Below are positions 1 to 5,572 of a stretch of DNA of 5,572 nt, piece after piece. Under the pieces are notes generated by a model. It was not told the origin of the DNA, did no database searches, and saw nothing but the letters and a program-made list of their open reading frames with translations. How positions within the stretch are numbered: the stretch's first letter is position 1; every line of letters begins with the position of its first letter. Location of the stretch: assembly GCA_004525275.1 (NCBI GenBank), contig SPCO01000115.1:1-5572 (forward strand), written 5' to 3'. The position numbers and the translations under genes are program-made. The stretch is from Thermomicrobiales bacterium. Its GTDB lineage: Bacteria > Chloroflexota > Limnocylindria > Limnocylindrales > CSP1-4.

Positions 1-58
1 AGGCGACCCGTGTCAATCGCGCTCCCCGCGCCAGGCACTCCCCCTGGGGTCAAAACGG

Positions 59-994
59 TCAGGTTAAGGTCAGGTTGAGGACGATGAGGATGATGGCCGG
101 GCCGAGGATGACGATGAACAGCGATGGGAAGATGCAGCCCACGAGCGGGAAGAGCATCTTGATCGGGGCCTTGGCAGCCTGTTCCTCGGCGCGCTGCCGG
201 CGCTCGATCCGGAGTTGCTCGGACTGGACCTGCAACACCTTGGAGATCGAGACGCCCAACTGCTCGGCCTGGATGATCGCGCCGATGAAGTTGGTCAGCG
301 GTGGGACTTCGGTGCGGGGCACGATGTCGCGGAGCGCCTCTCGACGCGCCTTGCCGACACGAACCTCGGCCAGCGCGCGGCGGAATTCATCCGAGAGGGG
401 GCCGTCGAGCTTCTCGACGACCTTGCCCAGCGCCGCATCGAAGCCGAGACCGGCTCGGACGGAGATGGTCAGCAGGTCGAGCGCGTCCGGGATCATCAGC
501 AGGATGCCCTTCTGGCGCTTCTTGATCTTGCCGCCCAGCCAGAACTCCGGGTAGGTGTAGCCGAACGCGCCACCGACGACGGTCATGACCAGCCCGATGA
601 AGAACGGGAACCCGAGGACCCCGGCGACGACGAACAGCAGGAAGAAGATGATCGCCCCGATGACCGTGCCGATGGCCTTGATGCCCAGCCAATCCGCGAC
701 CTTGAGATCGCTGGGATTGCCGGCCAACGCCAGGCGTTTCTCAGTACGCTCGCTGAATGACGAGCTGGCGACCCGTGACACCGACCCGGACATCCGGGCG
801 GCCAGCGGGCGAAGGGTCCGTTCGATGAACGGTTGCTGGAGCTCGAGTTCTTCGAGGTTCTTGGCCTGCATGGAGCCGAGCTGGGTCAGCCGGGCCTGGA
901 CCGGGTCGATGGATTGGCCGCTGGTCAGGCCAAAGACGATGAACAGGATGGCGCCAGCCGCGACGGCGGCGATGATGAGCGGAAGGATGGGCAT
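59..994 (-). CDS. tadC: Tad pilus inner-membrane platform protein TadC (type II secretion F domain)
   Basis: Second membrane platform subunit of the Tad machine, partner of TadB. It has 311 residues, normal for TadC. A hydrophobic segment at residues 4-23 is followed by a charged cytoplasmic region, then two segments at about 106-127 and 128-148 ending in YTYPEFWLGGKIKKRQ. The T2SF domain follows: MIPDALDLLTISVRAGLGFD (167-186), then EQLGVSISKVLQVQSEQLRI (244-263). The family hallmark RRQRAEEQAAKAPIKMLFPL (265-284) leads into the last membrane segment (about 281-307). The protein ends LNLTLT, a few residues after that segment. The ATG has GAGG nine bases upstream inside tadB. It is the last gene visible; 58 bases remain before the window edge. 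Confidence 0.95.
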   Translation of the reverse strand: MPILPLIIAAVAAGAILFIVFGLTSGQSIDPVQARLTQLGSMQAKNLEELELQQPFIERTLRPLAARMSGSVSRVASSSFSERTEKRLALAGNPSDLKVADWLGIKAIGTVIGAIIFFLLFVVAGVLGFPFFIGLVMTVVGGAFGYTYPEFWLGGKIKKRQKGILLMIPDALDLLTISVRAGLGFDAALGKVVEKLDGPLSDEFRRALAEVRVGKARREALRDIVPRTEVPPLTNFIGAIIQAEQLGVSISKVLQVQSEQLRIERRQRAEEQAAKAPIKMLFPLVGCIFPSLFIVILGPAIILIVLNLTLT

Positions 995-998
995 CGTC

Positions 999-2012
999 CT
1001 AGACCTCGATGTCGACGATCTTGCGGATGAACAGGAAGCCCAGGAACATCATGAATCCGCCGATCAACAGGATGATGACCCCTGCCGGCAGGCCAAGGAT
1101 GGCCGGCGGGTTGGCGAACATCGGCTCCATGAAGCCGGGTGCGGCCACGAACAGGAACAGGGCCAGGCCGATCGGCAGGCCGGCCACGACGTAGCCGGAC
1201 AGCCGTTGCTGGGCGGTCAGGGTTCGGATCTCGCCCTTGATCCGGACACGCTCGCGGATCGTGTACGCGATCGAATCGAGGATCTCGGCGAGGTTGCCAC
1301 CGACCTGGTGCTGGATGCTGATCGCCGTGGCCATCAGTTCGAGGTCGTCCGAGCGGACCCGGCGAACCATGTTCTCCAGGGCCTGTTCGAACGGCAGGCC
1401 GAGGTTGACCTCGCGAATGACCCGCCCGAATTCGGTGGAGATCGGCGGCCGCGACTCGCGCACCACCAGCTCCACGGCCTGGAGGAAGGACGAGCCGGCA
1501 CGCAATGCATTGGCCAGCAGGGTGATCGTGTCCGGGAGCTGCTTGTTGAACGATCCGAGGCGGCCGTTTCGGCGTCGAGCCAGCCAGAACCTGGGGAGCA
1601 TGAACCCGACGAAGCCGCCGATGAGCAGGAAGAGTGGGTTTCCGAAGGCGGACACGAGTGGTGACAGGAGGAACATCGCCAGCGGGATGCCAACGACCGA
1701 TCCGGCCCAGATGGCCAGGAACTCGGACGGCTTGAGCTGGAGGTCCGCCCGGGCGATATCGCGAGCCAGGTTGGCCCCGAAGTCGCGCTGCTCAACGACC
1801 TTGTTGAGGCTGTTGAGCGTCGCGCTCGTCGCGATGAGCTCAGCGACCCCGCCCTGACCGGTCGACGCTTCGTTGCGCCCCTTCTCAGGTTTGGCCGCGT
1901 AGCGCTCCAGGCGGTCGGAGATCCCCGACCCTCGCGAGGTCGCGATACCGATCGCGAGCACGATGATCGCGAGGGCGGCGACTCCGGCGACTGCGATCGC
2001 CATGTTATCCAC
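999..2012 (-). CDS. tadB: Tad pilus inner-membrane platform protein TadB (type II secretion F domain)
   Basis: One of two polytopic membrane proteins that form the Tad assembly platform and are thought to couple the TadA/CpaF ATPase to pilin extraction. It has 337 residues, typical for TadB. A hydrophobic segment at residues 4-24 is followed by a cytoplasmic stretch, a hydrophobic pair at about 97-120 and 122-143 ending in RFWLARRR, and the T2SF/GspF domain from about 158 to 290. That domain includes LPDTITLLANALRAGSSFLQ (159-178) and HQVGGNLAEILDSIAYTIRE (235-254). Two C-terminal segments lie at about 273-292 and 309-329. The GTG start gives MDNMAIAVAG; an ATG three codons in is the alternative, but the ribosome binding site spacing prefers GTG. 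The stop lies four bases before tadC, so the two are probably translationally coupled. Confidence 0.95.
   Translation of the reverse strand: MDNMAIAVAGVAALAIIVLAIGIATSRGSGISDRLERYAAKPEKGRNEASTGQGGVAELIATSATLNSLNKVVEQRDFGANLARDIARADLQLKPSEFLAIWAGSVVGIPLAMFLLSPLVSAFGNPLFLLIGGFVGFMLPRFWLARRRNGRLGSFNKQLPDTITLLANALRAGSSFLQAVELVVRESRPPISTEFGRVIREVNLGLPFEQALENMVRRVRSDDLELMATAISIQHQVGGNLAEILDSIAYTIRERVRIKGEIRTLTAQQRLSGYVVAGLPIGLALFLFVAAPGFMEPMFANPPAILGLPAGVIILLIGGFMMFLGFLFIRKIVDIEV
1004..1007 (-). promoter_or_regulatory. ribosome binding site of tadC inside the end of tadB
   Basis: GAGG on the minus strand, nine bases upstream of the tadC ATG (992-994), within the last codons of tadB. Only four bases separate the tadB stop from the tadC start, which suggests translational coupling so that the two platform subunits are made together. 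Confidence 0.5.
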
Positions 2013-2021
2013 GGGTCAGTA

Positions 2022-2029
2022 CTCCTTCC
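2022..2029 (-). promoter_or_regulatory. ribosome binding site deciding the GTG start of tadB
   Basis: GGAAGGAG on the minus strand, nine bases upstream of the GTG at 2010-2012 and 18 bases upstream of the in-frame ATG at 2001-2003. The spacing favours GTG as the real start. It is the strongest Shine-Dalgarno match in the window. Confidence 0.75.
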
Positions 2030-2034
2030 CGGGC

Positions 2035-3462
2035 CTAGTAGGTGAAGCCGAACAGGCCCGGCGGCAGATTGATGCCCATGACCTCGAACTTCTCGACGAA
2101 CTTGGGCCGGATCCCGGTCGCCTTGAGACGACCCTGGATCTTGCCGTCCTCGATGCCGGTCTGCTCGAAGATGAAGACATCCTGCATGACGATGACATCA
2201 CCTTCCATACCCTGGACCTCGGTGATGTTGACGATCTTTCGGGTCCCGTCCTTGAGGCGGGATTGCTGGACGATGAGATCGACGGCCGAGGCGACCTGCT
2301 CGCGGATCGCCCGCAGGGGCAGGTCCACGCCGGCCATCAGGACCATCGTCTCCAGTCGCGAGAGCATGTCGCGCGGGCTGTTGGCGTGACCGGTCGACAT
2401 GGAGCCGTCGTGTCCGGTGTTCATGGCCTGGAGCATGTCCAGGGCCTCACCGGAACGACATTCCCCGACGATGATCCGGTCTGGCCGCATCCGCAGGGCG
2501 TTACGCACGAGCTCCCGGATGGGGACCGCGCCCTTGCCCTCGATGTTGGGTGGTCGAGACTCGAGGGTCACGACGTGTTCCTGCCGAAGCTGGAGTTCCG
2601 CCGCGTCCTCGATCGTCACGATCCGTTCATCGTTGGGGATGAACGAGGACAGCACGTTGAGGGTGGTGGTCTTGCCGGAGCCGGTGCCGCCGGAGACGAA
2701 GACGTTGAGTCGCGCCTCGACGCAGGCCCGCAGGAAGTCGAACATGTCCGCCGTGGCCGTGCCGAAGCGGACGAGGTCTTCCACTGTGAATGGCGAGGCG
2801 GAGAACTTCCGGATGGTCACGACCGGGCCGACCAAGGAAAGCGGCGGGATGATGGCGTTGACGCGGGATCCGTCGGTCAGACGGGCATCGACCATCGGGC
2901 TCGACTCGTCGACGCGACGGCCGATCGGGGCGATGATCCGATCGATGATGCGCATGACGTGATCGTCGTTCTGGAACACGACATTGGTCAGTTCCAGCTT
3001 GCCCGATCGCTCGATGTAGACCTGGCGCGGGCCGTTGACCATGACCTCCGTGATCGACTCATCGCGCAGGAGCGGTTCAAGGGGCCCCAGGCCGATGATC
3101 TCGTCCGTGATCTGCTCGAGCATCCGAACCCGTTCGGCGCGAGTCAGGGCCAGGCCTTCCTCGTCGATGACCTTGCCGAAGATCTCCTCGATCTGGCGTC
3201 GGACCTCGACCTGGTTGGACAGGTCCAGTTTGGGATCCAGGTCCTGGATGACCCGGTTCTGGATCCGGAACTTGACGTCGCGGAACGATTCGCGGACCGG
3301 CGCCTGACCACCAAGCCGACCACCCGTGGGGGCGTTGGGGGTCCCGGCTCCGGGTGGAGCTGGGACGTTGGATCCGGGCGCGCCCGGTGCGGCGCCCGGT
3401 GCGGCGCCCGGAGTTCCGGCGGCACCCGGTCGAGCGCTCTCGATTCGTTTCAGTAGGGACAT
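2035..3462 (-). CDS. cpaF: Tad pilus secretion ATPase TadA/CpaF (VirB11/GspE family)
   Basis: Cytoplasmic ATPase, hexameric in this family, that powers Flp pilin assembly by acting on the TadB/TadC platform. It has 475 residues, near the usual CpaF length. Residues 1-9 are followed by a Gly/Ala/Pro-rich disordered stretch (about 10-55). The N-terminal CpaF domain follows (about 60-240), including IIGLGPLEPLLRDESITEVM at 122-141. The catalytic core has Walker A GGTGSGKT (258-265), an Asp box IVTIEDAAEL (281-290, E285), Walker B RIIVGECRSGEA (329-340, E334) and a His box NTGHDGSMSTGHAN (348-361). All catalytic motifs are intact, so an active enzyme is expected. The His box has Gly where many relatives have Ile or Leu (TGHAN for T[IL]HAN). 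The ATG has a good ribosome binding site seven bases upstream. The gene lies between tadZ (14-base gap) and tadB (22-base gap). Confidence 0.97.
   Translation of the reverse strand: MSLLKRIESARPGAAGTPGAAPGAAPGAPGSNVPAPPGAGTPNAPTGGRLGGQAPVRESFRDVKFRIQNRVIQDLDPKLDLSNQVEVRRQIEEIFGKVIDEEGLALTRAERVRMLEQITDEIIGLGPLEPLLRDESITEVMVNGPRQVYIERSGKLELTNVVFQNDDHVMRIIDRIIAPIGRRVDESSPMVDARLTDGSRVNAIIPPLSLVGPVVTIRKFSASPFTVEDLVRFGTATADMFDFLRACVEARLNVFVSGGTGSGKTTTLNVLSSFIPNDERIVTIEDAAELQLRQEHVVTLESRPPNIEGKGAVPIRELVRNALRMRPDRIIVGECRSGEALDMLQAMNTGHDGSMSTGHANSPRDMLSRLETMVLMAGVDLPLRAIREQVASAVDLIVQQSRLKDGTRKIVNITEVQGMEGDVIVMQDVFIFEQTGIEDGKIQGRLKATGIRPKFVEKFEVMGINLPPGLFGFTY
3380..3411 (-). repeat. 12-bp tandem repeat in the cpaF linker
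   Basis: About 2.7 copies of the 12-base unit gcgcccggtgcg (plus strand), in frame within cpaF. It encodes repeated Pro-Gly-Ala-Ala in the low-complexity N-terminal linker at residues 18-29. The unit length is a multiple of three, so copy-number change would lengthen or shorten the linker without a frameshift. Confidence 0.75.
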
Positions 3463-3469
3463 CGCCTAA

Positions 3470-3476
3470 CCCCTTC
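3470..3476 (-). promoter_or_regulatory. ribosome binding site of tadA/cpaF
   Basis: GAAGGGG on the minus strand, seven bases upstream of the ATG at 3460-3462 and directly abutting the tadZ stop codon. It supports this start for tadA and cotranscription with tadZ. Confidence 0.7.
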
Positions 3477-4739
3477 TCATCGCCATGCGAACAATGACTT
3501 CTTCTGCGTGGTCTTCTGGCTATCGGCTTCCGGCACGACGGCTGCCCCCACCCCGGTCACCGTCCGCGCCAGGCGGAGGATGTCCTGGGAGACCTGCGCC
3601 TCCCGGTTGGAGAGGAAGAACGGGACGCCTCGGTTAAGCGCGTACACCACGCTCCGGCCATCGCTGACGATCTGCTCATCCACCTTCCGGCCGATCGAGT
3701 TCTCGACATCCGTGACACGGATCCCGAGCGCCGAATCGGCCCGATTGAGGATCAGCTTGACCTTCCCGCTCTCATATCCGAGTTGTTCGGCGACCTCCAG
3801 GAAGAGACGCATGTTCTTGATGCTCGTGATCTCCAGACTTAGCATCGTGAGGATCACATCGGCCGCGTCAAGGATCGCCAGCGTCGTGTCGTTGAAGTAC
3901 GACGTGCAATCGACCACGACCAGGTCATGGTCCCGCCGCAGCGCTTCGATGACCTTCTTGGCCATCCCGGCGGTGATCATCTCGGCCGTCTCCGGCGATG
4001 GCGGTGCAAGCAGGACACGGATCCCCGCCGTGTGATCGACCAGGAAGGTATCGATCGATTCGAGTTCGCCGACCTCCATCTCCGGGATCAGGTCGGCGAT
4101 CGACTTGCTCTTGGGGTTGAGATTGAGCAGCACGCCCACGTCGCCGAACTGGAAGGAGCCGTCCATGACGACGACCTTCTTGCCAAGCTCGGTGGCGGCC
4201 GCGATGGCCAGGTTGACCGCGACGGTCGTCCGACCGACCCCACCCTTGGGGCTGAAGACCGCCACCACGGTGCCCGGCTCGCCGGCGCCGCCGGTTCGGC
4301 CTGCAGCTTCGCCGCCGATGACCGCCGCCACAGGGGCGACCGCCATACGGCTCTGCTTGTCGCGCTCGCGAGCGCTTACCTGTCGGATGGAGGCGGTGAG
4401 TTCATCACTACTGAACGGCTTGACCAGGAATTCCCGGGCGCCGGCCAGCATGGATCGTCTGAGGTAGTCCGCCTCACCCTGGACGGACATCATGACGACC
4501 GCCGCGTTCGGGGCGCTCGATGAGAGCTGCTCCGTGGTGGCGATGCCGTCCATGTCCGGCATGTTGATGTCCATGAGGACGACATCGGGGCTCAGACGAC
4601 CGGCCATCTCCAGGGCCTCGCGCCCGGACGCAGCCGCACCAACCACTTCGATGTCGCTCTCGAAGCCAAGCAGCTTCGTGAGGTGATCGCGGGTTTCGGG
4701 GATGTCGTCCACGACGAGGACACGGATCTGGTCGGTCAT
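3477..4739 (-). CDS. tadZ: TadZ/CpaE pilus localisation ATPase with N-terminal response-regulator receiver domain
   Basis: A 420-residue receiver-ParA/MinD fusion, the Tad protein thought to place the pilus machine in the cell. Residues 1-122 form a receiver domain with acidic pair D11/D12, phosphoacceptor D57 (VLMDINMPDMDG), S85 at the switch position and K107 (FLVKPF). A low-complexity Ala/Gly linker (about 123-156) leads to the ATPase. This carries the deviant P-loop SPKGGVGRTT (163-172), a Walker A'-like VVVMDGSFQFGD (189-200, D193) and Walker B HDLVVVDCTS (271-280, D277). K165, the signature lysine, is present, but the usual second P-loop lysine is R170. Family members often vary here. 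Canonical CpaE receivers are generally degenerate, whereas this one looks intact. The ATG gives the receiver its proper beginning (MTDQIRVLVVDD). Its best Shine-Dalgarno match, AAGGA at 4754-4758, is 14 bases away, so initiation may be weak. It is followed 14 bases later by tadA. The protein is soluble and likely acts at the inner face of the membrane. Confidence 0.95.
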   Translation of the reverse strand: MTDQIRVLVVDDIPETRDHLTKLLGFESDIEVVGAAASGREALEMAGRLSPDVVLMDINMPDMDGIATTEQLSSSAPNAAVVMMSVQGEADYLRRSMLAGAREFLVKPFSSDELTASIRQVSARERDKQSRMAVAPVAAVIGGEAAGRTGGAGEPGTVVAVFSPKGGVGRTTVAVNLAIAAATELGKKVVVMDGSFQFGDVGVLLNLNPKSKSIADLIPEMEVGELESIDTFLVDHTAGIRVLLAPPSPETAEMITAGMAKKVIEALRRDHDLVVVDCTSYFNDTTLAILDAADVILTMLSLEITSIKNMRLFLEVAEQLGYESGKVKLILNRADSALGIRVTDVENSIGRKVDEQIVSDGRSVVYALNRGVPFFLSNREAQVSQDILRLARTVTGVGAAVVPEADSQKTTQKKSLFAWR

Positions 4740-4798
4740 CTTGGTCTGGTCAGTCCTTGACGTTCAGGGAGTGCGGGCTAGGTGGGAGCGCCTGAGCG

Positions 4799-4814
4799 CG
4801 GCCGTTGCCGGCCG
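4799..4814 (-). other. GC hairpin with GCAA tetraloop after cpaB stop
   Basis: On the minus strand the transcript reads CGGCCG-GCAA-CGGCCG: a perfect 6-base-pair all-GC stem closed by a GNRA-type tetraloop. It starts two bases after the cpaB stop codon. No U-tract follows, so it is not a standard intrinsic terminator. It could be an attenuator, an mRNA stability or processing element, or chance in GC-rich DNA. It lies in the 77-base gap (4740-4816) between cpaB and tadZ, the longest gap in the operon. Confidence 0.45.
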
Positions 4815-4816
4815 GC

Positions 4817-5572
4817 TCAGGGCTTGACCTTGGTCGGGGTCACGGTCTGGACGACCTCCGGCGGCAGGACGCCGTAGGAGTCGACCAGGAGACGGAGCGT
4901 GATGCCCGTGGTGATGGCGCTCTCCGGCGGCAACGGCGCGCCGGTGACCGGATCGATGAAGTCGTCGGTCGACCGGAGGGCCAGCGAGATGCTGCCATCG
5001 AGCTGGGCGAACTTGAGGACTTCCGACTGCTGGGCGGTGACCGCGACGATCACGATCTCCTGCTGGCCGTTGAGGGCCGTGCTCGTATCGCCCGCTGGGG
5101 CCGGTGGCGCGTTCGGGTCGGTCGTCGTCGTCGTTTCCGGCGGCGGCGGCAGCAGGGTGCCCATGACCTGCATCCCCTGGAGGAGCAGCTTGACGCTCGT
5201 GCTGTTGAGACCGGACACGACCGTGATCGAGTCGTCGGCCGGGTTGACCGCGATGACCGGGAACTTGTCGGCGGTCAGTCCCACGACCATGTCCACGTAG
5301 TCACCGGTCTTGATGACCGTACCGACACCGCTGACCTGGTCGACCTGGAGCGCCATGCAGCGCAGGGTCGCCGGGCAGTCGATGGTCGTGATCTCGCCAC
5401 TCTGGCTGCCCAGCGTCGCCGACGTGATCTGGGCGCCGGTCGTGACCGGCTGGCGGGCGATCTGGCCGATGACCTGCGACGGGTCCGTGAAGGCGCCCGG
5501 CAGGATCGCCCCCAGATCGACCGTCTTGGTCGTGACCTGGTTTGCAAGGATCTTCGTCGACAGCGGGATATC
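4817..5572 (-). CDS. cpaB: Flp pilus assembly protein CpaB/RcpC, 5'-truncated by window edge
   Basis: Accessory protein of the Tad/Flp pilus apparatus, expected to be anchored in the membrane with its bulk outside the cytoplasm; its exact role is unclear, especially if the host has a single membrane. The frame stays open to the window edge, giving 251 visible residues that end TPTKVKP-stop. The N-terminal membrane anchor and true start lie beyond 5572. Visible residues 2-55 look like an SAF domain (IPLSTKILANQV, then IGQIARQPVTTGAQIT). Residues 71-98 (RCMALQVDQVSGVGTVIKTG, then DYVDMVVG) match the RcpC/CpaB core, and AVTAQQSEVLKFAQLDGSIS followed by LALRSTDD is its usual C-terminal part. The Met at 5354-5356 falls inside this conserved core, so it is not the start. 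Oddities are two cysteines six residues apart (visible 66 and 72) and a Pro/Thr-rich insert at about 141-164. It is the first visible gene of the operon, upstream of tadZ. Confidence 0.93.
   Translation of the reverse strand, partial: DIPLSTKILANQVTTKTVDLGAILPGAFTDPSQVIGQIARQPVTTGAQITSATLGSQSGEITTIDCPATLRCMALQVDQVSGVGTVIKTGDYVDMVVGLTADKFPVIAVNPADDSITVVSGLNSTSVKLLLQGMQVMGTLLPPPPETTTTTDPNAPPAPAGDTSTALNGQQEIVIVAVTAQQSEVLKFAQLDGSISLALRSTDDFIDPVTGAPLPPESAITTGITLRLLVDSYGVLPPEVVQTVTPTKVKP

Noticed and set aside
40..49. Near-palindrome cccctgggg as an operator
   Set aside because: The symmetric half is only four bases of a single nucleotide, which is expected by chance in GC-rich DNA, and nothing ties it to a regulator.
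1..58. Possible transcription terminator downstream of tadC
   Set aside because: Only short stems are present (CCAGG at 31-35 with CCTGG at 43-47, and a CGCG pair further on), with no U-tract on the minus strand. The operon may continue beyond the window.
585..1664. A 359-codon open frame on the plus strand spanning the tadC/tadB junction
   Set aside because: It overlaps two well-supported genes on the other strand and encodes a Glu/Asp/His/Arg-rich product without family motifs, so it is an antisense shadow.
1963..3456. A 497-codon open frame on the plus strand opposite cpaF
   Set aside because: It is the antisense shadow of a clear CpaF gene with all catalytic motifs. Its translation is a low-complexity, Asp/Arg/Gly/His-rich product with no recognisable domain, as expected from the complement of a GC-rich gene.
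4817..5356. Reading cpaB as a complete 179-residue gene starting at the Met at 5354-5356
   Set aside because: The frame remains open to the window edge, and the 72 residues upstream encode a recognisable SAF domain. The Met lies inside the conserved core, so the gene is truncated by the window rather than short.

Overview
The window is a GC-rich block carrying five consecutive genes, all on the minus strand. Together they form the core of a Tad/Flp (tight adherence) pilus assembly operon. In transcription order, from the right end to the left, they are cpaB/rcpC (5' end outside the window), tadZ/cpaE, tadA/cpaF, tadB and tadC. Every gene is identified from family motifs that can be read in its translation.

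Organism: the high GC content, the compact five-gene order, the 'SPKGGVGRTT' form of TadZ with a fused receiver domain, and the 'STGHAN' form of the CpaF His box recall Tad loci of GC-rich Chloroflexota or Actinomycetota. This is an inference from general familiarity, not from a search. Nothing in the window identifies the taxon, and no secretin (RcpA/CpaC), pilin (Flp) or prepilin peptidase gene is present here.

Layout: positions 5572-4817 hold the C-terminal 251 residues of CpaB (SAF domain plus RcpC/CpaB domain). A 77-base gap (4816-4740) follows, with a strong GC hairpin directly after the cpaB stop. Positions 4739-3477 encode a receiver-ParA fusion (TadZ/CpaE). A 14-base gap holding a ribosome binding site leads to 3462-2035, the secretion ATPase TadA/CpaF. 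A 22-base gap with a strong ribosome binding site leads to the GTG-started tadB at 2012-999. TadC follows after 4 bases at 994-59. The last 58 bases (1-58) hold no recognisable gene or convincing terminator.

How they work together: by family knowledge, TadA/CpaF is the hexameric ATPase that powers pilin assembly. TadB and TadC are the inner-membrane platform proteins it acts on. TadZ/CpaE positions the machine in the cell, and CpaB/RcpC is an accessory envelope protein. The most notable point is that the TadZ receiver domain keeps the residues needed for phosphorylation (D11, D12, D57, S85, K107) while its P-loop has arginine (R170) in place of the usual lysine. This suggests pilus placement may be tied to a two-component signal. 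I found no evidence for a wholly new system, mobile element, CRISPR array or RNA gene.
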